Below are positions 49,812-59,118 of a stretch of 64,000 bases of DNA, one piece after another. The position numbers were made by a program, and so were the translations under genes. Origin of the DNA: Pseudomonas sp. GCEP-101 (GTDB taxonomy: Bacteria > Pseudomonadota > Gammaproteobacteria > Pseudomonadales > Pseudomonadaceae); assembly GCF_025133575.1 (NCBI RefSeq), contig NZ_CP104011.1, positions 496,001 through 560,000 on the forward strand. Reading direction: 5' to 3'. The first letter of the stretch is position 1, and every line of letters begins with the position of its first letter. The notes under the pieces are model-generated. The model saw nothing but the letters and a program-made list of their open reading frames with translations, was not told where the DNA came from and did no database searches.

Positions 49812-50208
49812 TTTGCGCAACGACCATCGATGGTCACGCAACAGTGCCACGATGGAAGGTGGGAGTTTTAGTTCCAAGGTTATTCCGATTGGCTCTTGCC
49901 ATTCCTTAACCAGAACTACAACCCCATGAAATAACTGAACTTTTCAGATGACGAGGCAATCATCTAACCAGACTGGAGCACGCCAGGCGGAGAATGCACC
50001 AACTTTGCAATCCGCTTGAAACATAACAGGGCAAACATTCTTAGTTTGCTCCAAGACTGTGCTCGAAAGTTTAGCACTCGATTCCCATGCCTGCCTGGAA
50101 GGAAGTACGGAATTCACTTCAACAGTGAACTCCGGGGGTTCTTGCAACCTTTAAAAAGCGCCCGATAGGGCAACTTTAAACAGTTCGACCATTGAAGAGG
50201 TGAATGCG

Positions 50209-51519
50209 ATGCGTATCAGCATCTTTGGTCTTGGGTATGTTGGCGCAGTATGTGCCGGCTGCCTGTCCGCACGAGGCCATGAAGTCGTTGGGGTGGACGT
50301 GTCCACCACCAAGATCGATCTGATCAACAACGGGAAGTCGCCTATCGTCGAGCCGGGTCTGGAGCCGCTGCTGGAACAGGGCATCCGTACCGGTCGCCTG
50401 TCGGGCACCACCGACTTCAAGAAGGCCGTACTGGACACCGACGTGTCGTTCATCTGCGTCGGCACCCCGAGCAAGAAGAACGGCGATCTCGACCTGGGCT
50501 ACATCGAGTCGGTCTGCCGCGAAATCGGCTACGCCATCCGCGAGAAAAAGGAACGCCACACCGTGGTCGTGCGCAGCACCGTGCTGCCGGGCACCGTGAA
50601 CAACGTGGTGATCCCGATCATCGAGGACTGCTCGGGCAAGAAGGCCGGCGCCGACTTCGGCGTGGGCACCAACCCGGAGTTCCTGCGCGAATCCACCGCG
50701 ATCAAGGACTACGACTTCCCGCCCATGACCGTCATCGGCGAGCTGGACGCCCAGACCGGCGACCTGCTGGAAGAGATCTACCGCGAACTGGACGCGCCGA
50801 TCATCCGCAAGTCGATCGAAGTCGCCGAGATGATCAAGTACACCTGCAACGTCTGGCACGCCGCCAAGGTCACCTTCGCCAACGAGATCGGCAACATCGC
50901 CAAGGCCGTCGGCGTCGATGGTCGCGAGGTGATGGACGTGATCTGCCAGGACCGCAAGCTGAACCTGTCGCGCTACTACATGAAGCCCGGCTTCGCCTTC
51001 GGCGGCTCCTGCCTGCCCAAGGACGTGCGCGCCCTCACCTACCGCGCCAGCCAGCTGGACATCGAGCACCCGATGCTCGGCTCGATCATGCGCAGCAACC
51101 AGCACCAGGTGCAGAAGGCCTTCGACATCATCGCCGCCCACGGCAGCCGCAAAGTCGGCCTGCTCGGCCTGTCGTTCAAGTCCGGCACCGACGACCTGCG
51201 TGAAAGCCCTCTGGTGGAACTGGCCGAGATGCTCATCGGCAAGGGCTACGAGTTGCAGATCTTCGACCGCAACGTCGAGTACGCCCGCGTCCATGGCGCG
51301 AACAAGGAGTACATCGAATCGAAGATCCCGCACGTCTCCTCGCTGCTGGTCTCGGACCTGGACGCCGTCGTGAAGTCCTCCGACGTCCTGGTGCTGGGCA
51401 ACGGCGACGAGCTGTTCGTCGACGTGGTGAAGCAGGCGCCCGAGGGCAAGAAGGTCGTCGACCTGATCGGCTTCATGCCCAGCGTTACGGATGACCGCGC
51501 CGAAGGCATCTGCTGGTAA
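50209..51519 (+). CDS. algD: GDP-mannose 6-dehydrogenase
   Basis: A 436-residue NAD-dependent enzyme that oxidises GDP-mannose to GDP-mannuronic acid, the committed and rate-limiting step for alginate. The length equals that of P. aeruginosa AlgD. The N-terminal Rossmann motif is IFGLGYVGAVCAG, and the catalytic Cys (near residue 268) is in FAFGGSCLPKDVRAL. The ATG (MRISIFGLG) is preceded by GAAGAGG; a GTG nine bases upstream is in frame but less favoured. It is the first gene of the alginate operon. A REP pair separates it from alg8. Confidence 0.97.
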   Translation: MRISIFGLGYVGAVCAGCLSARGHEVVGVDVSTTKIDLINNGKSPIVEPGLEPLLEQGIRTGRLSGTTDFKKAVLDTDVSFICVGTPSKKNGDLDLGYIESVCREIGYAIREKKERHTVVVRSTVLPGTVNNVVIPIIEDCSGKKAGADFGVGTNPEFLRESTAIKDYDFPPMTVIGELDAQTGDLLEEIYRELDAPIIRKSIEVAEMIKYTCNVWHAAKVTFANEIGNIAKAVGVDGREVMDVICQDRKLNLSRYYMKPGFAFGGSCLPKDVRALTYRASQLDIEHPMLGSIMRSNQHQVQKAFDIIAAHGSRKVGLLGLSFKSGTDDLRESPLVELAEMLIGKGYELQIFDRNVEYARVHGANKEYIESKIPHVSSLLVSDLDAVVKSSDVLVLGNGDELFVDVVKQAPEGKKVVDLIGFMPSVTDDRAEGICW

Positions 51520-51530
51520 CGCGCCGCTCT

Positions 51531-51611
51531 TCGTAGGAGCGAGCTTGCTCGCGAACGCTCTCCCGCCGCACCACCGTGCCAAGCGGGTTCGCGAGCAAGC
51601 TCGCTCCTACA
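51531..51611. repeat. REP pair, type A, between algD and alg8
   Basis: An inverted pair of intact type A units with a 36-bp spacer, in the 132-bp gap between algD and alg8. Each can form a hairpin in the operon mRNA, and the pair can form a larger one. Confidence 0.9.
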
Positions 51612-51651
51612 AGGGCTCCACTTCCCCAGAAGCGACAGACGGATTTCGACG

Positions 51652-53133
51652 ATGGAAACCTACAAACGAGTGATCGGTGAAGCCACCGGCTGGCTGGTCT
51701 TCCTCAGCCTGCTGATGCTGCTGGCGCTGCTCGTGCCGCCGACCGTATTCGACGCCGAATCCAAGGACTTCCTGCTGCTGATCGGCGCAGTCGGCATCTG
51801 GCGCTATTCCATGGGCGGCCTGCACTTCCTGCGCGGCATGCTGTTCCTCTACGTGGTCTACCCGCACTACCGCCGCAAGGTTCGCAAGCTGGGCGAGGCG
51901 GCCGACCCGTCGCACGTGTTCCTGATGGTCACCAGTTTCCGCATCGACGCGCTGACCACCTCCATGGTGTATCGCTCGGTCATCGAAGAAGCCATTGCCT
52001 GCGGCTATCCCACCACCGTGGTGTGCTCCATCGTCGAGATGTCCGACGAGGTGCTGATCAAGCAGCAGTGGCAGAAGCTCAACCCGCCGGACCACGTGAC
52101 GCTCGACTTCGTGCGCATCCCCGGCACCGGCAAGCGCGACGGCCTGGCCCACGGCTTCCGTGCCATCTCCCGTCACCTGCCGGACGAAGACGCGGTGGTG
52201 GCGGTGATCGACGGCGACACCGTGCTGGAACCGGGCGTTGTGAAGAAGACCGTGCCGTGGTTCAAGCTCTTCCCCAACGTCGGCGGCCTGACCACCAACG
52301 AGTTCTGCGAAGTGCAGGGTAGCTACGTGATGAGCGAGTGGCACAAGCTGCGCTTCGCCCAGCGCCACATCAACATGTGCTCCATGGCCCTGTCCAAGCG
52401 CGTGCTGACCATGACCGGGCGCATGTCGGTGTTCCGCGCCGCGGTGGTCACCGACCCGGACTTCATCACCGACGTGGAAAGCGACCACCTGGACCACTGG
52501 CGCCTGGGCCGCTTCCAGTTCCTCACCGGGGACGACAAGTCCAGCTGGTACAGCCTGATGCGCCTGGGCTACGACACCTTCTACGTGCCGGACGCGGCGA
52601 TCAACACGGTCGAGCACCCGCCGGAGAAGAGCTTCATCAAGGCCAGCCGCAAGCTGATGTTCCGCTGGTACGGCAACAACCTGCGGCAGAACTCCCGCGC
52701 CCTGGCCCTGGGCCCGCAACGCCTGGGCTGGTTCACCAGCGTGGTGCTGTTCGACCAGCGCCTGTCGATGTGGACCTGCCTGCTGGGCCTGGTGGCCGCG
52801 ATCATCGCCAGCATCAAGTACAGCATCGCCTTCCTGCTCATCTACCTGCTGTGGATCGGCATCACCCGCTTCGTGCTGACCCTGCTGCTGTCGCTGTCGG
52901 GCCACCACATCGGGCCGGCCTACCCCGCCATTCTTTATTACAACCAGATCGTCGGTGCCCTGGTGAAGATCTACGTGTTCTTCCGCCTCGACCAGCAGTC
53001 GTGGACCCGCCAGAACACCAAGCTCGACCGCGGACTGGCCAGCTTCCAGCGCTGGTTCAACACCTGGTCCTCGCGAGCCATGACCTTCTCCGCGGCCAGT
53101 ATTTTCGTCGCCGTACTGCTGACCATCGTCTGA
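51652..53133 (+). CDS. alg8: Alginate polymerase (mannuronan glycosyltransferase)
   Basis: A 493-residue inner-membrane GT2 glycosyltransferase that joins mannuronate from GDP-mannuronate. Two N-terminal TM helices (about 12-30 and 40-72) precede a cytoplasmic catalytic domain with DGD (187-189 in AVIDGDTV) and the acceptor/processive motifs SDHLDHWR and MFRWYGNN (QxxRW-like), then C-terminal TM helices (from about 375). Works with Alg44, whose PilZ domain passes on c-di-GMP. A weak GACGGA site precedes the ATG; the REP pair lies just upstream. Confidence 0.96.
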   Translation: METYKRVIGEATGWLVFLSLLMLLALLVPPTVFDAESKDFLLLIGAVGIWRYSMGGLHFLRGMLFLYVVYPHYRRKVRKLGEAADPSHVFLMVTSFRIDALTTSMVYRSVIEEAIACGYPTTVVCSIVEMSDEVLIKQQWQKLNPPDHVTLDFVRIPGTGKRDGLAHGFRAISRHLPDEDAVVAVIDGDTVLEPGVVKKTVPWFKLFPNVGGLTTNEFCEVQGSYVMSEWHKLRFAQRHINMCSMALSKRVLTMTGRMSVFRAAVVTDPDFITDVESDHLDHWRLGRFQFLTGDDKSSWYSLMRLGYDTFYVPDAAINTVEHPPEKSFIKASRKLMFRWYGNNLRQNSRALALGPQRLGWFTSVVLFDQRLSMWTCLLGLVAAIIASIKYSIAFLLIYLLWIGITRFVLTLLLSLSGHHIGPAYPAILYYNQIVGALVKIYVFFRLDQQSWTRQNTKLDRGLASFQRWFNTWSSRAMTFSAASIFVAVLLTIV

Positions 53134-53166
53134 CCTCCTTTTTAGCTACGAACAGGACTCGACCTC

Positions 53167-54339
53167 ATGAATACCGCCGTCAACGTCAATGTCGTGCACG
53201 AATCCGAAGCCCAGCGCCAGCACGCCCGGGTCAAGCTGCCCGCCCGTATCCGCTTCATCGGTTCCCACCGCGAGGGCGTCGACGCCCGCCTGCTGGACCT
53301 GTCCGCCGGTGGCTTCGCGTTCGCTGCCGCGAACAACACTCCGGTGCAGGTCGGCGACCTGCACAAGGGCAAGCTGCTGTTCCAGATCGACAGCATCAGC
53401 TTCTCCCTGGAGGTGGAATTCCAGGTGCGTTCCTATGACCGCGAAAGCGCGCGCGTGGGCTGCGAATTCCAGCACCTGAAGCCGCGCGAGATCGCCGCCC
53501 TGCGCTACCTGATCACCTCCTACCTGGCCGGCGAAGTGGTCAGCGTCGGCGACATGCTCAACACCCTGCAGCGCGAGAACTTCACCAAGGCCCGCAAGCA
53601 CGGCGCCGGCTCCGGCGGCATGGGCTTCTTCGGCCGCTTCCGCGCGGTCACCGTGAGCACCGCGATCTTCGTCGTCGGCGTCGGCGCCTTCGCGGTGATC
53701 CTCAACCAGATCTACAACCTGTACTTCGTCACCCATGCCGATTCGGGCGTGGTCAGCGTGGCCAACCAGCAGATCACCATGCCCCGCGAAGGCACCGTGG
53801 AGAGCCTGGTGGAGCCGGGCGCGGAAGTCGCCAAGGGCGCGCCGATCGCCTCCTTCTCCGCCAACCTGCTGGACCTGCTCAAGGGCAACCTGACCGAAGA
53901 ACAGCTCAACCCGAGCAACATCGAGAAGCTCTTCGGCCACCAGATGAAGGGCACCCTCACCAGCCCCTGCGACTGCCGCGTGGTCGAGCAGCGCGTCGCC
54001 AACGGCCAGTTCGCCAACAAGGGCGACGTGATCTTCACCCTGACCCCGCGCGACAGCACCGCCACCATCGAAGCGCGCTTCCCGTACCGCAACGCCGCCG
54101 AACTGTCCCCCGGCACCCACGTGAACTTCCAGGTGGCCGGCGACAGCGAAGTACGCGGCGGCCGCATCCAGCGCACCGCGCCGGTGGACGGCGACCTGTC
54201 CTCGGAAATCCGCGTGCAGATCGCCCCCGACCAGCCGCTCGACAGCCAGATGGCCGGTCGCCCGACTGAAGTCAGCATCGGCGGCCTGCCGGGCCGCACC
54301 CTGCTGAACAAGGCGATGGCCCTGGCCACCGCCCGCTAA
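53167..54339 (+). CDS. alg44: Alginate co-polymerase with PilZ domain
   Basis: A 390-residue inner-membrane protein. The cytoplasmic PilZ domain (residues 10-125) has the c-di-GMP-binding residues in the places described for P. aeruginosa: Arg17 and Arg21 (RQHAR), Asp44 and Ser46 (DLSAGG). One TM helix (about 160-182) leads to a periplasmic HlyD/membrane-fusion-like domain (biotinyl-lipoyl-like halves near VSVANQQITMPREGTVESL). Essential with Alg8 for polymerisation and for transfer to the periplasm. It is 33 bp after alg8. Confidence 0.96.
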   Translation: MNTAVNVNVVHESEAQRQHARVKLPARIRFIGSHREGVDARLLDLSAGGFAFAAANNTPVQVGDLHKGKLLFQIDSISFSLEVEFQVRSYDRESARVGCEFQHLKPREIAALRYLITSYLAGEVVSVGDMLNTLQRENFTKARKHGAGSGGMGFFGRFRAVTVSTAIFVVGVGAFAVILNQIYNLYFVTHADSGVVSVANQQITMPREGTVESLVEPGAEVAKGAPIASFSANLLDLLKGNLTEEQLNPSNIEKLFGHQMKGTLTSPCDCRVVEQRVANGQFANKGDVIFTLTPRDSTATIEARFPYRNAAELSPGTHVNFQVAGDSEVRGGRIQRTAPVDGDLSSEIRVQIAPDQPLDSQMAGRPTEVSIGGLPGRTLLNKAMALATAR

Positions 54340-54352
54340 GAGGACCGCCCGC

Positions 54353-55750
54353 ATGAATCGACCTGTCTCACGACTTGCCCCTCACCTAGCCTTGGCGCTG
54401 GCCATCGGCGCAGCCGCCGGATGCGCTGGCCTGCCCGACCAGCGCCTGGCCCAGGAGGCCCTGGAGCGTGGCGACATGGCCACGGCCCAGGCCAACTTCC
54501 AGGCCCTGGCCACCATGGGTTACGCCGACGCACAGGTTGGACTGGCCGACATGCAGGCCGCCACCGGCGACCCCGACGAGCAGGCCCGCGCCGAGAAGCT
54601 CTACCGCGAAGCCGCCGAGAGTTCGCCGCGCGCCCGCGCTCGCCTGGGCAAGTGGCTGGCGGCCAAGCCCGGCGGCACCGACGCCGAGCACCGCGAAGCC
54701 GAGCAACTGCTGACCCGCGCCTTCAACGAAGGCGAGGACAGCGCGCTGGTCCCGCTGATCGTCCTCTACCTGCAATACCCGCAGGCGTGGCCGAACGTGA
54801 ACCCGCAGCAGCGCATCGACCAGTGGCGCGCCCAGGGCCTGCCCCAGGCAGACCTGGCGCAGATCATCCTGTACCGCACCCAGGGCACCTACGACCAGCA
54901 CCTGGGCGAGGTCGAGCAGGTCTGCCAGCGCTGGCTGAACCGCATGGACGTGTGCTGGATGGAACTGGCCACCGTATACCAGAAGCAGGGCAACGCGGAT
55001 AAGCAGAAGGCCCACCTCGAGGCGCTCAAGGCCGGCTGGAAGGCAGGCCGCGTGCCGTCCGAGCGCGTCGAGTCGGTGGCCGGCGTGCTGGCCGACCCGA
55101 ACATCGGCACCGCCGACCCGCAGGCCGCCCAGGCGTTGCTCAACGAGATCGCGCCGACCTACCCGGCCGCCTGGGTCAGCCTCGCCAAGCTGCAGTACGA
55201 CAACCCCGACCTGGGCGACCTGGACCAGATGCTGGAGTACCTGAAGAAGGCCCAGGACGCCGCCCAGCCCCGCGCGGAACTGCTGCTCGGGCGCCTCTAC
55301 TACGACGGCAAGTGGGCCCCGCAGGAACCGCAGAAGGCCGAGCAGCACCTGCTCAAGGCCGCCGCCACCGAGCCCCAGGCGCACTACTACCTGGGCCAGA
55401 TCTACCGCCGTGGCTTCCTCGGCCAGGTCTACCCGCAGAAGGCCGTGGACCACCTGCTGATCGCCGCGCGCGCCGGCCAGGCCAGCGCCGACATGGCCCT
55501 CGCCCAGCTCTACTCCCAGGGTCGCGGCATCCGCCCGAACCTGGTCAACGCCTACGTCTTCGGTGAGCTCGCGCAGCGCCAGCAGGTGCCCACCGCCAGT
55601 GACCTGATGGCGCAGATCGAACCGCAGATCCAGCCGGCCGACCGCAGTGCCGCCCAGCAGTTGCTCAAGCGTGAAGAACAGGCTCGCGGCGCCAACTGGC
55701 AAGCCACCGTCAGCCTTCTGCAGAACAACCAGGAACAAGAAAATCTATGA
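54353..55750 (+). CDS. algK: Alginate secretion TPR lipoprotein
   Basis: A 465-residue outer-membrane lipoprotein. The signal peptide ends in a lipobox with Cys24 ([11 protein letters not shown]), followed by many Sel1-like/TPR repeats (for example [18 protein letters not shown] and [18 protein letters not shown]). It helps AlgE reach the outer membrane and links it to the periplasmic complex. A good AAGAGGA site precedes the ATG. Its stop overlaps the algE start (ATGA). Confidence 0.95.
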   Translation: MNRPVSRLAPHLALALAIGAAAGCAGLPDQRLAQEALERGDMATAQANFQALATMGYADAQVGLADMQAATGDPDEQARAEKLYREAAESSPRARARLGKWLAAKPGGTDAEHREAEQLLTRAFNEGEDSALVPLIVLYLQYPQAWPNVNPQQRIDQWRAQGLPQADLAQIILYRTQGTYDQHLGEVEQVCQRWLNRMDVCWMELATVYQKQGNADKQKAHLEALKAGWKAGRVPSERVESVAGVLADPNIGTADPQAAQALLNEIAPTYPAAWVSLAKLQYDNPDLGDLDQMLEYLKKAQDAAQPRAELLLGRLYYDGKWAPQEPQKAEQHLLKAAATEPQAHYYLGQIYRRGFLGQVYPQKAVDHLLIAARAGQASADMALAQLYSQGRGIRPNLVNAYVFGELAQRQQVPTASDLMAQIEPQIQPADRSAAQQLLKREEQARGANWQATVSLLQNNQEQENL

Positions 55751-57285
55751 AGCGCACCGACCCGATGACCACCCCGCTGTTTGCTCTCGTCGATGGAGTT
55801 CAGCCGCGTGCCCTGGCCTCCGCTGTCCGCCGCGCCCGCCTGTTCCCCGCCATGTTCGGCGTTGGCCTGAGCCTGGCCGGCACGCTGTTCGGCAGCCTCG
55901 CCCACGCCGCCGAAGAGCCGCCGAAGAATTTCGGCCTCGACATCAAGGTGACCGCCGAATCCGAGGATGACCGCGACCTGGGCACCGCCCGCGGCGGCGA
56001 CCTCAACGGCATAGGCCTCGACCTGCGCCCCTGGGCGTTCGGCCAGTGGGGCGACTGGAGCGCTTACGTGATGGGCCAGGCGGTCGCCGCCACCGACACC
56101 ATCCAGACCGACACCCTGCAGAACGACGACGTCAACAACACCAGCCGCGGCAGCAGCGACAACAAGCGCGAGCCCGACGACGCCTACCTCGCTCTGCGCG
56201 AGTTCTGGGTGGACTATGCCGGCCTCACTCAGTACCCCGGCGAGCACCTGCGCTTCGGTCGCCAGCGCCTGCGCGAAGACAGCGGCATGTGGCAGGACAC
56301 CAACATCGAGGCCCTGAACTGGACCTTCGACACCACCCTGCTGCGCGCCCACCTCGGCGCCGCCCAGCGCTTCTCCGACTACCGCACCGACATCACCGAC
56401 CTGGCGCCGGAAGACAAGGACCGCACCCACGTCTTCGGCGACATCTCCACGCAGTGGATGCCGCAGCACTGGGTCGGCCTGCGCGTGCACCATTCCGATG
56501 ACAGCGGCAGCCTCCCGGACCCGGGCGACACCGTCGACTCGCTGGACAAGCGCTCCACCGGCGACCTCACCTGGGTCGGCATCGAGGCCAACGGCGACGG
56601 CTACAACTGGCGCTCGCAGATGCCCATCAACTACTGGGCCAGCGCCACCTGGCTGACCGGCAACCGCGACCGCCTGACCACCGCCCCGGTGAATGGCGAG
56701 CGCATCGCCACCGGCAAGCAGAGCGGCGACGTGGACGCCTACGGCGCCGACCTTGGCCTGCGCTGGAACATCGACGAGCAGTGGCGCGTCGGCGGTGCCT
56801 ACGCCCGTGGCAGTGGCGGCGGCAAGAATGGCGAAGACCAGTTCGAACAGACCGGCCTTGAAAGCAACCGCTCCAACTTCACCGGCACCCGCGCCCGCGC
56901 GCACCGCTTCGGCGAGGCGTTCCGTGGCGAACTGTCGAACCTCGAAGCCGCCACCCTGTTCGGCTCCTGGCAGCTGCGCGACGACTACGACGCCAGCGTC
57001 ATCTACAACAAGTTCCGCCGCGTGGACAGCGACTCGGACATCGGCAACAGCGGCATCACCGCTCCGCTGGTCAACGACTCCAAGGACATCGGCCAGGAAG
57101 TCGACCTGGTCGTCACCAAGTACTTCAAGCAGGGCCTGCTGCCGGCTTCGATGAGCCAGGCGATCGACGAGCCGTCGGCGCTGATCCGCTTCCGTGGCGG
57201 TGTGTTCAAGCCCGGTGACGCCTACGGCAGCCACGTCGACTCGACCATGCACCACGCCTTCGTCGACGTGATCTGGCACTTCTGA
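55747..57285 (+). CDS. algE: Alginate export outer-membrane porin
   Basis: A 512-residue 18-strand beta-barrel that exports alginate. The signal peptide has a long n-region (about 30 residues) before the hydrophobic part and ends near AHA at residues 52-54. Alternating aromatic strands run through to the terminal Phe (VDVIWHF), typical of outer-membrane proteins. An Arg/Lys-rich pore interior is suggested by [10 protein letters not shown] and similar segments. The ATG overlaps the algK stop. A second ATG six codons in would shorten the n-region and could be the true start. Confidence 0.95.
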   Translation: MKRTDPMTTPLFALVDGVQPRALASAVRRARLFPAMFGVGLSLAGTLFGSLAHAAEEPPKNFGLDIKVTAESEDDRDLGTARGGDLNGIGLDLRPWAFGQWGDWSAYVMGQAVAATDTIQTDTLQNDDVNNTSRGSSDNKREPDDAYLALREFWVDYAGLTQYPGEHLRFGRQRLREDSGMWQDTNIEALNWTFDTTLLRAHLGAAQRFSDYRTDITDLAPEDKDRTHVFGDISTQWMPQHWVGLRVHHSDDSGSLPDPGDTVDSLDKRSTGDLTWVGIEANGDGYNWRSQMPINYWASATWLTGNRDRLTTAPVNGERIATGKQSGDVDAYGADLGLRWNIDEQWRVGGAYARGSGGGKNGEDQFEQTGLESNRSNFTGTRARAHRFGEAFRGELSNLEAATLFGSWQLRDDYDASVIYNKFRRVDSDSDIGNSGITAPLVNDSKDIGQEVDLVVTKYFKQGLLPASMSQAIDEPSALIRFRGGVFKPGDAYGSHVDSTMHHAFVDVIWHF

Positions 57286-57290
57286 GGAGT

Positions 57291-59105
57291 ATGGCGATGA
57301 ACATTCTCACTCTATTACCCTCACCCCAACCCTCTCCCAGAGGGAGAGGGGGCTGTTCGGAGTCGCCGGCTTGCACGGCGCTCCGCCCAATGCCGGGGTG
57401 CTCCCTCTCCCTCCGGGAGAGGGCTGGGGTGAGGGAGCCGCAAGGCCTGCGCAAATCGACCGCCACGCCCTGGGCCGGCCTGCTGCTGGGCAGCGTACTG
57501 CTGGCCACCACTCCGGCCTGGGCGGCGCAGCCCGCGGCCAAGGCCGAAGCCAGCGCCGCCCAGGCCAAGAAGGCCGACGCCGCGAAAGCCGATAAGGCCG
57601 CCGAGGACGAGAGCGCCCCGGCCGAAGAACCGGGCCATACCCAGACGCTGAAGCAATCGGGCAACTACACGGTGACCGCGGCTCCGAGCGAGCCGCTGCA
57701 CCTGGAGCCGCCCAAGCTGCCCGACCTCTCCGGCTACACCCCCGAGGCGGTGGAGAAGAAGATCGTGCGCAACAATCGCGGCAAGGCGCAGATCCAGCGC
57801 ATGGTGCAGCAGCAGCCGCTGAAGGAGTTCACCGGCGGCAAGAACCGTCTCGGCGAATGGGTGAAGCGCCAGCGCCAGATGCCCAAGGCGATCTTCATCG
57901 AGGGCGGCTACGTCAACCTCACCGAGCTGGTCGGCAAGCTGCCCAAGAACGCTCTGGAGCAGACCGAGCCGGGCGTCTACGTCGCCCGCCTGCCTATCGT
58001 GGTCAGCCAGGGCGCGACCCTGGAGATCGACGGCAAGGTCAAGGAGCTGCGCCTGTCTCAGGATCGCGGATCGTTCCTGGTCAACGACGGCAAGCTGTTC
58101 GTGCGCGACACCAAGGTCACCGCCTGGAACGAGGCGAAGAACGAACCGGCCTGGTTCAAGGAGCCCAACGAGTTCCGCCCCTTCCTGATCTCCTGGGGCG
58201 GCGCCGAGGCCTACCTGGTCAACAGCCACTTCACGAGCTTCGGCTACAACGCGTCCAAGGCCTACGGCATCTCCATCTCGCAGTACAGCCCGGGCATGGA
58301 CAAGACCATGAAGCGCCCGCGGCCCCAGGGCTGGGTGCTCAACTCCACCTTCGAGGACGCCTGGTACGGCTTCTACTGCTATGAAGCGGACGACCTGGTG
58401 GTGCGCGGCAACACCTACAAGAACAACGTGATCTACGGCATCGACCCGCACGACCGTTCGCACCGCCTGATCATCGCCGAGAACACCGTCTACGGGACCA
58501 AGAAGAAGCACGGCATCATCGTCTCCCGTGAGGTCAACGACAGCTGGATCATCCACAACAAGACCTACGACAACCACCTCTCCGGAATCGTCCTCGACCG
58601 TAATTCCGAGCGCAACCTGGTGGCCTACAACGAGGTGTACCGCAACCACTCCGACGGCATCACGCTCTACGAGTCGGGCGACAACCTCATCTACGGCAAC
58701 CAGGTGCTGGCCAACCAGCGCCACGGCATCCGCGTGCGCAACAGCGTGAACATCCGGCTGTACGAGAACCTCGCGGCCGGCAACAAGCTGATCGGCGTCT
58801 ACGGCCACATCAAGGACCTCTCCGACACCGACCGCAACATCGACCTCGACCCCTTCGATACCAAGGTCTCGCTGATCGTGGTCGGCGGCAAGCTGGCCGG
58901 CAACGGCTCCGGCCCGCTGTCGGTGGATTCGCCGCTGTCGCTGGAGCTCTACAAGGTGGCCATGCTCGGCCCGACCAAATCTTCCGGCATCTCCTTCAAC
59001 GGCGTGCTCGGCGAGAAGCAGGACCAGATCCTGGACCTGCTGGTGCGCCAGCAACGCGCGGTGCTGATCGACCCCGTCGAAAGCCAGGCCGAACTGCAGA
59101 ACTGA
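57291..59105 (+). CDS. algG: Mannuronan C5-epimerase, N-terminus disturbed by a repeat
   Basis: A periplasmic epimerase that converts mannuronate to guluronate in the polymer. The right-handed beta-helix (CASH) repeats and the catalytic DPHDR motif (58443-58457) are intact. The first ATGs (57291 and 57297, after TGAGGAG) would read through a 118-bp palindromic repeat, giving 604 or 602 residues with about 46 extra ones before the signal peptide (WAGLLLGSVLLATTPAWA). Alternatively translation starts at GTG 57429, inside the repeat's right arm, which also offers a GGGAGAGG site 6 bases before it; that product is 558 residues, near the usual 540-550. A Lys/Ala/Glu-rich linker follows the signal peptide. 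Confidence 0.92.
   Translation: MAMNILTLLPSPQPSPRGRGGCSESPACTALRPMPGCSLSLRERAGVREPQGLRKSTATPWAGLLLGSVLLATTPAWAAQPAAKAEASAAQAKKADAAKADKAAEDESAPAEEPGHTQTLKQSGNYTVTAAPSEPLHLEPPKLPDLSGYTPEAVEKKIVRNNRGKAQIQRMVQQQPLKEFTGGKNRLGEWVKRQRQMPKAIFIEGGYVNLTELVGKLPKNALEQTEPGVYVARLPIVVSQGATLEIDGKVKELRLSQDRGSFLVNDGKLFVRDTKVTAWNEAKNEPAWFKEPNEFRPFLISWGGAEAYLVNSHFTSFGYNASKAYGISISQYSPGMDKTMKRPRPQGWVLNSTFEDAWYGFYCYEADDLVVRGNTYKNNVIYGIDPHDRSHRLIIAENTVYGTKKKHGIIVSREVNDSWIIHNKTYDNHLSGIVLDRNSERNLVAYNEVYRNHSDGITLYESGDNLIYGNQVLANQRHGIRVRNSVNIRLYENLAAGNKLIGVYGHIKDLSDTDRNIDLDPFDTKVSLIVVGGKLAGNGSGPLSVDSPLSLELYKVAMLGPTKSSGISFNGVLGEKQDQILDLLVRQQRAVLIDPVESQAELQN
57318..57435. repeat. CTCTCCC palindromic repeat, copy 3, inside the algG frame
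   Basis: The 33-bp inverted arms (57318-57350 and 57403-57435) match at 31 of 33 positions. Each arm holds a small palindrome (CCTCTCCCAGAGGGAGAGG on the left). This copy has longer CCCTCACCCC ends than the other three. It has no stop codon in the algG frame. Confidence 0.9.
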
Positions 59106-59118
59106 GGACCCGACTGTC

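Larger units (their letters stand above)
48972..50208. promoter_or_regulatory. algD regulatory region (1.2 kb)
   Basis: The space from yaaA to algD. The first 370 bp hold the yaaA terminator and two REP units. The remaining 860 bp are markedly A+T-richer than the rest of the window and hold an AlgR box, an IHF-like site, an AlgU-type promoter and a leader of about 390 nt. No gene was recognised in it; short frames in it are not convincing. A long upstream control region is known for algD in P. aeruginosa. Confidence 0.75.

Noticed and set aside
49937..49967. A second AlgU-like promoter: GAACTT followed by TCTAA
   Set aside because: The spacing is 20 bp, not 16-17, and the site at 49784 fits better in both spacing and position.
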